From contig CAWBWU010000003.1 of NCBI GenBank assembly GCA_963792655.1, positions 992,001-1,056,000 of the forward strand: a stretch of DNA of 64,000 nucleotides, in the 5' to 3' direction. The stretch comes from DOZZ01 sp963792655. GTDB taxonomy: Bacteria > Acidobacteriota > Terriglobia > Bryobacterales > Bryobacteraceae. The translations under genes were made by a program, and so were the position numbers. Below the pieces are notes generated by a model. It was given only the letters and a program-made list of their open reading frames with translations, did no database searches and was not told the origin of the DNA. Position 1 is the stretch's first letter, and each line of letters opens with the position of its first letter. Of the stretch, positions 58,451 to 64,000 are shown one piece after another.

Positions 58451-59217
58451 CAGGCTCTCCACCTCGACGACTCGAGCGACCGCGTGGTCAGAAACAAACC
58501 AAGAAAGATGAACGATAAATAGAACACGACGTCTTTCAAGCTGATGATCCCTTTAGTGAACGGATCGAAGTGCGAGATCACCGAAAGGTACGAGATCACT
58601 TTCAGAACTGGTCCGCTATCAAACGCACTGACGGCCGACAACACCCAAAGCATCAGGCACACGGCGAAGGTCGCACTCGCGGCGATGACCTGGTTTTTGG
58701 TCAGCGTAGAGATGAACGTACCGATCGCGAGCAGCGCGCCGCCCTGCAACAGCAATCCCAGGAACCCCGCCATCATCGGCTTCCAATCGGGATTGCCATA
58801 GAGAAACAGCAGGCTGAAATCGATCAGCAGAATAGCCGCCATGATCATGTACATGGTGAGCGCGCCCAGCCACTTGCCCAACACGATCTCCGTATCGCGC
58901 ACCGGCGACGTCATCAACAGCTCCATCGTGCCGCTACGCTTTTCTTCGGCGAACAGGCGCATCGTGATCATCGGCGTCAGGAACAGGAAGATTACGCTGG
59001 CAAGACCAATCAGTGGCGCAATGACGAACTCATTCACGTTGATGTGCTGGTTCTGCCCTTGAAACTGCATCTGCATGCCCGTCATAACGAACTCGCGAGT
59101 GGCAATGTAGAAATAAAAGCCGAAGATGACGGCGACCAGCGCACTCAGCACATAGCCGATGGGCGACGTGAAGTAGCCGCGTAGTTCTTTCGCGCAGATG
59201 GCCAGAACGTTTCTCAT
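58450..59217 (-). CDS. GldF-like ABC transporter permease
   Basis: A 255-residue permease with six hydrophobic segments. The ABC-2 type motifs are MRNVLAICAKELRGYFTSPI at the N-terminus and RLFAEEKRSGTMELLMTSPV in the cytoplasmic loop. ATG 59217 overlaps the ATPase gene as ATGA; upstream in-frame codons belong to a different reading of that gene. It forms the channel with the ATPase and the GldG-like protein. The gene is intact. Confidence 0.92.
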   Translation of the reverse strand: MRNVLAICAKELRGYFTSPIGYVLSALVAVIFGFYFYIATREFVMTGMQMQFQGQNQHINVNEFVIAPLIGLASVIFLFLTPMITMRLFAEEKRSGTMELLMTSPVRDTEIVLGKWLGALTMYMIMAAILLIDFSLLFLYGNPDWKPMMAGFLGLLLQGGALLAIGTFISTLTKNQVIAASATFAVCLMLWVLSAVSAFDSGPVLKVISYLSVISHFDPFTKGIISLKDVVFYLSFIFLGLFLTTRSLESSRWRA

Positions 59218-60179
59218 TGCGCCACGCTCTCCTCTGGCTTTGGCTCGGAAGACGTGAGTTGCAGGAAGACGTCTTCGAGGCTGAAATCCATACTCTTCAT
59301 TTCGATCAGATCCCAACCGGAGTTCACGACGACGCGCGCAACCTCGCCGCGCACTTGCCGGCCTTGCTCCGATTCAATGTGAACGGTATCTCGTCCATCG
59401 CGGCTTTCCTGGACGACAACGCGATTTACTCCGGCGATCTGTTCCAGCCGGCTGCGCACTTCTGCCGGCATCCCACTGCCGGCGATCGTCAACGAGAACG
59501 CTTCGCCACCGCGCATGCGATTAATCAGGTTCTCCACAGTCTCGTTGGCGCGCAACTGACCCTTGCTGATGATCAAGACGTTCTTGCAGACATGCTCAAT
59601 TTCAGAAAGGATGTGCGTGCTCAGAATGACCGTGTGATCGCCCGCGAGGCTTGCGATCAATTCGCGCGTCTCAATAATCTGTTTCGGATCGAGACCCGAC
59701 GTGGGCTCATCCAGAATCAGCACATCGGGGTTATGCAGGATCGCCTGCGCAAGCCCGACACGCTGCCGGTAGCCTTTTGAAAGCTTGCTGATGAGCTTCG
59801 TGCGTACATCGCCGAGAGCACAGCGCCCGGCCGCTTCGTCCACGCGTCGCGTGAGATCGCGCGACGGAATTCCCTTAATAGCGCCGACGAAACGCAGGTA
59901 CTCCGCGACCTCCATCTCCGGATAAAGTGGCGGTGTTTCGGGAAGATAGCCGATGCGCTTCTTCACTTCGAGCGGGGCTTCCAACACGTCGAAACCCGCG
60001 ACAGTCACCTTGCCCGAGGTCGGCGGAAGAAAGCACGTGAGCACTCGCATCGTGGTCGTTTTCCCGGCGCCGTTCGGCCCCAGAAATCCGACGATTTCGC
60101 CCTTTTGCACTTCGAACGAAATGTTATTGACCGCGACGGTGCGAGCGTATCGCTTGGTCAGGCCTTCAACTTTGATCAT
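59214..60179 (-). CDS. ABC transporter ATPase, GldA-like
   Basis: A 321-residue ATPase starting at ATG 60179 (MIKVEGLTKRYARTVAVNN). Walker A is GPNGAGKTT, signature LSKGYRQRV and Walker B VLILDEPTSGLD. A C-terminal extension of about 90 residues (SLTIAGSGMPAEVRSRLEQI) is typical of GldA/CcmA-like subunits. It is first in the operon GldA-GldF-GldG-DUF4340, all coupled by short overlaps. Confidence 0.93.
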   Translation of the reverse strand: MIKVEGLTKRYARTVAVNNISFEVQKGEIVGFLGPNGAGKTTTMRVLTCFLPPTSGKVTVAGFDVLEAPLEVKKRIGYLPETPPLYPEMEVAEYLRFVGAIKGIPSRDLTRRVDEAAGRCALGDVRTKLISKLSKGYRQRVGLAQAILHNPDVLILDEPTSGLDPKQIIETRELIASLAGDHTVILSTHILSEIEHVCKNVLIISKGQLRANETVENLINRMRGGEAFSLTIAGSGMPAEVRSRLEQIAGVNRVVVQESRDGRDTVHIESEQGRQVRGEVARVVVNSGWDLIEMKSMDFSLEDVFLQLTSSEPKPEESVAQ

Positions 60180-60238
60180 ATTGGCTGGCGGCAGTCCGAA
60201 GCGGACCACTGAATATCATAGCAAGCTAGAGTAAAGCC

Positions 60239-61012
60239 TTGACGTTAGCAACCAGCCCATGGACATTACCTGTGATCGCCACCGCAGTTGCATGCGCGGG
60301 CGCCGTCGCTGGCGTCTACGCTACCGCTCACGGCCGTCTGGCGCAGTTTATCGTTCCGTTGAGCGGCGGCATTCTGGTCGGCGTCGCCGCCATGGGCCTG
60401 ATGCCCGAAATCGCGCGCATCACCGGTTGGATGCTGTGCATCACGCTATTCGCAGCAGGCTATCTGACGCTTTACCTGCTTGACCGCCTGGGCTATCCGA
60501 TCTGTCCGTCGTGCTCGGACTCTCACGATCATGATGGATGCGCGACCACCCTGCACGGTTTCACCGCGCCCATTGTGACCGCGACGTCACTGCATGCGTT
60601 TCTGGATGGCTGGAGTGTCGCGACAGCGGCATTCGCCTCGAACAGCGGGCTGCGTGTGGCCGTGCCGCTCGCAATTCTGATGCACAAGATTCCCGAAGGG
60701 CTGGCGCTCGGTTCGATTTTGAAGGCTTCGACGCCGCGTGCGAACAGGGCTCTCGGCGGCGCCGTGTTCGCGGAGTCGTTTACGCTCGCGGGCGCAGGCG
60801 TGGGATTGCTGATGGGCTCTTCCGTTTCGATTGCCTGGCTCAGCTACCCGCTCGCGATCGCTGGTGGGTTCTTTGTATATCTAGGCGCGCACGCAGTGCA
60901 TGGCGAATGGCGCAAGCGTGGTGCGCGGTCAGCCGCGATCGCCGGGCTGGGCGGCGCTGCGGCTGCGATCGTGCTGCAGTTTGGCGCGCGCCTTATCTGG
61001 AACTTCGACTGA
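60239..61012 (+). CDS. ZIP family metal transporter
   Basis: A 257-residue membrane protein with seven or eight helices. The ZIP metal site is HAFLDGWSVA and HKIPEGLALGS. A His/Asp/Cys-rich loop (CPSCSDSHDHDGC) between helices 3 and 4 is a likely cytoplasmic metal sensor loop. It moves zinc, iron or related divalent ions. The start at TTG 60239 is uncertain; GTG 60272 is the next choice. The 3' end overlaps the decaheme cytochrome by 20 bases, convergent. Confidence 0.87.
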   Translation: MTLATSPWTLPVIATAVACAGAVAGVYATAHGRLAQFIVPLSGGILVGVAAMGLMPEIARITGWMLCITLFAAGYLTLYLLDRLGYPICPSCSDSHDHDGCATTLHGFTAPIVTATSLHAFLDGWSVATAAFASNSGLRVAVPLAILMHKIPEGLALGSILKASTPRANRALGGAVFAESFTLAGAGVGLLMGSSVSIAWLSYPLAIAGGFFVYLGAHAVHGEWRKRGARSAAIAGLGGAAAAIVLQFGARLIWNFD

Positions 61013-62225
61013 GCGTGCTTAATGTGAGATGCCCTTCGCGCGGCTTCTCTTTGCTCCAGTCGTGATACACGTGGCACTCATTGCAACCAGTGCCGGCGCG
61101 TTCCGATGCACCGTGGCACTGCTGGCACAAGGCGATGCCGGGCAGCAGCACATCGGATGACTGATCGCTCTTGAGCGCATTCTCGTGACAGCTATTGCAC
61201 GCAAGCATCTCGTGCGCGGCATGGCGGAATCTGGCTTGCGGCATCCACCGCTCGGGCACGCTTGCCTTGGCGATGACGGGCAGTGTGCCGGCTTGCGGTT
61301 GCGTCACGCGATGGCACTCCGCACAGCGCACGTTCCAGAGCAACTGTTCGGCGTCTTGCGTACGCGCCCGCACCCATGCCGCGCCGGTGCTCAGCGGTCC
61401 AGGCGGCACTCGCGCAATCTGCGCACCCGAAGTGCGGCGTAGTTCTTCCGGATGAGCATCGATGTACTGCTGCAGCTTCTGCACGATGAACGCATGCACC
61501 ACGTCGGGTGCGCGGTGCGGAGCGGGCTCGCTGACGCGGTCGGAAAAGTTCAGAGCATGGCAGACTTCGCAGTCGCGCTCGAAATTGACTGGCGTCATGT
61601 CACCCGTGCGCATCGTGCGATGGCAACTCGTGCACTGCAATTGCACGTTGCTCTGTGTGCCGCGCAGGCCGTTCTTCATGTGCACGGCGTGGCTGAACCT
61701 GATTGTTCCGGGATCTGGCTGCCGCTTGCGCAGCACTGCGAATTCCGGATGTCCGCTGTTGAACGAGTCAATATGCGCGGCCACTTTGACCGTGCCTGTC
61801 TTCACGCGCAAGTCCGCATGGCACGTCGTGCACGCGCTATCGCTGGCCAAACGTAAGCGCTCCGGGCTCTGATGCTCTTCGTGGCACGTGACGCACGCGG
61901 GTTCGAACATCTGTCGCGCCTGGTGCACCGGACCATCGTGGCAACTGGTGCACGCCTGGTTGGTCACCTTCATGGTGAACGCGCTGCCGGATTGATGGCA
62001 TGACTCGCAGTGATGATCGAGAATCGCGTGCGCCGCTGTCAGCTTGCCCGCCGTGTAAACACGCTGATCACGCGCGAACGCGTGCCATGCGAGCCAACCG
62101 AGCGCAATCGCAATGCACCCAAGCGAGAGCAAATTGCGCCAGCGTGCAATCGCGAAGGTGCGCTTAAAGTAATCGCGGTCGATCCGCTGCGCGAGTTTTT
62201 TCGTAGTGCGTTCACGCCCAGCCAT
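60993..62225 (-). CDS. Membrane-anchored decaheme cytochrome c
   Basis: A 410-residue protein with one N-terminal helix (LLSLGCIAIALGWLAWHAF) and ten CxxCH haem sites in order: CESCH, CTSCH, CVTCH, CTTCH, CTSCH, CEVCH, CAECH, CNSCH, CQQCH and CNECH. Spacing of additional histidines (HPEFAVLR, FSHAVHM, FRHAAHEM) fits bis-His haem packing. It lies six bases after the cytochrome b-like gene and is probably co-transcribed with it and the Fe-S protein. It would carry electrons across the periplasm. The gene is intact. Confidence 0.93.
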   Translation of the reverse strand: MAGRERTTKKLAQRIDRDYFKRTFAIARWRNLLSLGCIAIALGWLAWHAFARDQRVYTAGKLTAAHAILDHHCESCHQSGSAFTMKVTNQACTSCHDGPVHQARQMFEPACVTCHEEHQSPERLRLASDSACTTCHADLRVKTGTVKVAAHIDSFNSGHPEFAVLRKRQPDPGTIRFSHAVHMKNGLRGTQSNVQLQCTSCHRTMRTGDMTPVNFERDCEVCHALNFSDRVSEPAPHRAPDVVHAFIVQKLQQYIDAHPEELRRTSGAQIARVPPGPLSTGAAWVRARTQDAEQLLWNVRCAECHRVTQPQAGTLPVIAKASVPERWMPQARFRHAAHEMLACNSCHENALKSDQSSDVLLPGIALCQQCHGASERAGTGCNECHVYHDWSKEKPREGHLTLSTLSRSSR

Positions 62226-62231
62226 GGCCGT

Positions 62232-63122
62232 TTAGTAGCGCAACGCGAGAACCGCGTGCACACCTCCGAGCACCAGCAAAGCGAGTGAGAGAGGCACATG
62301 CACCAGCAACCAGCCGTGCATCCAGCGATAGATGCGCTGTTGTCGAACAAGCTGGCGCTCTTCCTCGCAGATGCTCTCGAGATCGTCCACTATGCCGTGC
62401 ATCGGCATCGGGACCAGCGCCCGCATCCGCGCGAAAACAGAATCCAGGTGCACGCGATCCACTTGCGCAGCTTTGTTATCCGGGTCAGCCAGAAACGGCC
62501 GCACCGAAGTCGCATAGGTCTCGCGGAAGCTCTCGCGATCGGCAGCATCGATCTCGATTTCGTAGCGTTCATCGAGCGGTTGCAGCGCCGGCGTAGCTTC
62601 GGGGCGGTCCGGGGGACCGGCAACGCCACAGATCTGCGCCACCAGGTCGTCAGCCTCCCGGCAGAGCTGAACGCGCACATTCGGAATCTGTTCGTAGATG
62701 GTTTCGAGCGCCACGTGCCTTGTCATGAAGCGCGGCGTGTAATGTTGAATCGCAGCGCCCGTAATACCGCTGAGCACAACGGTGAACAGCAGCAGCATCA
62801 GCACCAGCGTCAGCGGCCCCGTGGCACGGAATCCGGCGTGAAAGAGAATGAACGGCAAGCTCAGCAGCCCGAGCCAGAGGTGCCCGCGCATCCATGTCTG
62901 CGCACGGCCGATCCGCCAGACTGGAACTTTCTTGCGCACGCCGAGCAGCGCAGCGAACAGCATCATCGCGTAACCCGCCGCGCCGTAGAACAGTCCCATC
63001 GCCGTGCCCCCGCGCGGCCCCCCGGCAGTGTTTCGCGAATACGGAACATAGGCGATCAGCGCAGCGCCCAACACGAGCAGAGTGGCAGTCATCCACGGCC
63101 GGTGAGTTGCGTCGATGCGCAT
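62232..63122 (-). CDS. Cytochrome b-like integral membrane protein
   Basis: A 296-residue protein with four N-terminal helices (ATLLVLGAALIAYVPYS; GLFYGAAGYAMMLFAALLGV; LWLGLLSLPFILFHAGF; LTLVLMLLLFTVVLSGITGA), a soluble insertion of about 130 residues, and a last helix (YRWMHGWLLVHVPLSLALLV). Histidines in MRGHLWLG, LFHAGF, WMHGWL and LGGVHAVL could ligate two b haems. No Pfam-level name is certain. Its place between the Fe-S protein and the decaheme cytochrome suggests a quinol-linked membrane step. Confidence 0.72.
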   Translation of the reverse strand: MRIDATHRPWMTATLLVLGAALIAYVPYSRNTAGGPRGGTAMGLFYGAAGYAMMLFAALLGVRKKVPVWRIGRAQTWMRGHLWLGLLSLPFILFHAGFRATGPLTLVLMLLLFTVVLSGITGAAIQHYTPRFMTRHVALETIYEQIPNVRVQLCREADDLVAQICGVAGPPDRPEATPALQPLDERYEIEIDAADRESFRETYATSVRPFLADPDNKAAQVDRVHLDSVFARMRALVPMPMHGIVDDLESICEEERQLVRQQRIYRWMHGWLLVHVPLSLALLVLGGVHAVLALRY

Positions 63123-63126
63123 CGTC

Positions 63127-64000
63127 CTAACGAGTGCTCGCGCGCTTTCCCGGTACAGAGATCATCTTGAAGAACTCGTTTGGATCCACGCGATGCGCTG
63201 CATCATGCGGGCACGCGTAGACGCAGCTTGGTTCAGCGTGTTCGGTGCACAGATCGCACGACGTTGCTTTGTGCTTGACCACCGCGCGCACACCGCCGGG
63301 AGCAGCCGCGTCCTTCTCCTGCGACGTGAACGGATGCATGTTGATGTTGCCGTACGGACAGTTTTCAGCACAGAGCCCGCAGCCGATACACCAATCCTCA
63401 ATCACGACTTCAAGCGAATTGCGGCGGCGGATGGAACCCACCGGACAACCCACCATGCACAACGGATCGCGGCACTGACGGCACGAAGTAGCGACCAGAT
63501 AGTTCTCGAACCGCAGACCTTCGCGAATGAGCCGCGTCACGCCGTCGTGCGCGTCGGCACAGGCACGCACACACGCATCGCATCGAGTGCAGCGTTCCAG
63601 GTCGAGCAGCAGCAGGCTGTTGGCCTCCATCAGACCCTGCGTCAGAAAATCGTTGAGTGGAACGGTCGAGATCTTTGCGATCTGCGAGCGGTTCTGCTCG
63701 ACGCGCTCTTCCGCCACGGATGCAAGCTTTTCGCGCATCTCTGGAAAGCGGTCGATCATCAACTGAAACTCGTTGCGATTGATGCGCACCAGCTCCACGT
63801 GATCGAGCGCCGTCACTGTTGCCGTTCGATGTCCGCCGCCCAGCAGACCGATCTCGCCGAAGTAGCCGCCCTTGCCAAGGTAGGCAAGCACGAGAGGACC
63901 GCCGGGATGTTCCTCGGTGATCTTCACGAACCCGATACGTACCAGGTAGAAGGCATCCGCCACATCCCCTTGACGGCAGATGACATCGCCTTTCGAGTAG
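63127..64000 (-). CDS. cNMP-binding domain fused to NrfC/DmsB-like ferredoxin, partial
   Basis: The 5' end lies off the right edge; about 290 residues are visible. The first 90 are the second half of a Crp-like cyclic-nucleotide-binding barrel (YFGEIGLLGGGHRTATVTAL). Then come four Cys clusters of the NrfC/DmsB family: CTRCDACVRAC, CRQCRDPLCMVGCP, CIGCGLCAENCPYG and CDLCTEHAEPSCVYACP. It should carry up to four [4Fe-4S] clusters and a regulatory or ligand-sensing barrel. It is the first gene of the run with the cytochrome b-like and decaheme genes. Confidence 0.88.
   Translation of the reverse strand, partial: YSKGDVICRQGDVADAFYLVRIGFVKITEEHPGGPLVLAYLGKGGYFGEIGLLGGGHRTATVTALDHVELVRINRNEFQLMIDRFPEMREKLASVAEERVEQNRSQIAKISTVPLNDFLTQGLMEANSLLLLDLERCTRCDACVRACADAHDGVTRLIREGLRFENYLVATSCRQCRDPLCMVGCPVGSIRRRNSLEVVIEDWCIGCGLCAENCPYGNINMHPFTSQEKDAAAPGGVRAVVKHKATSCDLCTEHAEPSCVYACPHDAAHRVDPNEFFKMISVPGKRASTR

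Overview
The window looks like chromosomal DNA of an acidobacterium close to Candidatus Solibacter / Bryobacterales. This is inferred from gene families only. The pointers are several PSD1-type 'planctomycete cytochrome' proteins (DUF1592, DUF1549/DUF1553 and DUF1501 families), a secreted quinoprotein, a PEP-CTERM protein, a CRTAC1/ASPIC-UnbV FG-GAP protein, hopanoid head-group genes, a Gld-type ABC operon with DUF4340, and high-GC coding DNA with many TTG/GTG starts. No phage, IS element, CRISPR array or plasmid function was seen.

Layout. 1-6144 (mostly minus): a truncated, frameshifted DUF1592 cytochrome, a small cluster (DUF6496, CWC, DUF4159), a secreted Ser/Thr-rich protein, and a badly frameshifted five-heme membrane cytochrome with TPRs. 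6309-10780 (plus): a secreted alpha/beta hydrolase, diheme cytochrome c and quinoprotein operon, then a TPR remnant. 10974-13650: a Tat-exported GH116 glycosidase. 13696-15948: ispG, yjbQ, DUF2203. 15956-17755: a hybrid histidine kinase. 18086-22881: a tight four-gene operon with an acyl amino acid/AHL-synthase-like enzyme, a 4-cresol-dehydrogenase-like flavoenzyme, a fatty acid desaturase and an MGT glycosyltransferase. This looks like a small lipid natural-product pathway. 22942-28000: PEP-CTERM protein, amino acid permease, UdgX, an encapsulin-type ferritin and a truncated haemoglobin, and two small minus-strand genes.

28105-32212 is a coupled hopanoid head-group operon: hpnJ, two half-size EamA/SMR-like membrane proteins, and hpnI. 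32304-37670: a second Ser/Thr-rich secreted protein, an ABC exporter, a DUF892 ferritin-like fusion, frataxin and SppA. 37725-40927 is the translation/transcription block (tRNA-Tyr, tRNA-Thr, tuf, tRNA-Trp, secE, nusG, rplK), which stops after rplK instead of running into rplA-rplJ-rplL-rpoBC. 41211-52625: CRTAC1 protein, TrmH-family methyltransferase, YdcF, ferrochelatase with a C-terminal Cys cluster, a GMC oxidoreductase with a gluconate-dehydrogenase-3-like partner, and a DUF1553/DUF1501 pair. 52668-55102: two tandem ATP-grasp ligases, the second fused to a complete SET/post-SET domain. 55158-60179: a secreted GY-repeat protein and the Gld-type ABC operon. 60239-64000: a ZIP transporter and an electron-transfer module (decaheme cytochrome, membrane cytochrome b-like protein, cNMP-binding/ferredoxin fusion) running off the right edge.

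Ten otherwise convincing genes are broken by one or more frameshifts, each continuing cleanly in another frame. This looks more like residual indel errors in the sequence than like ten pseudogenes, so frameshifted genes are annotated over their full reconstructed span.
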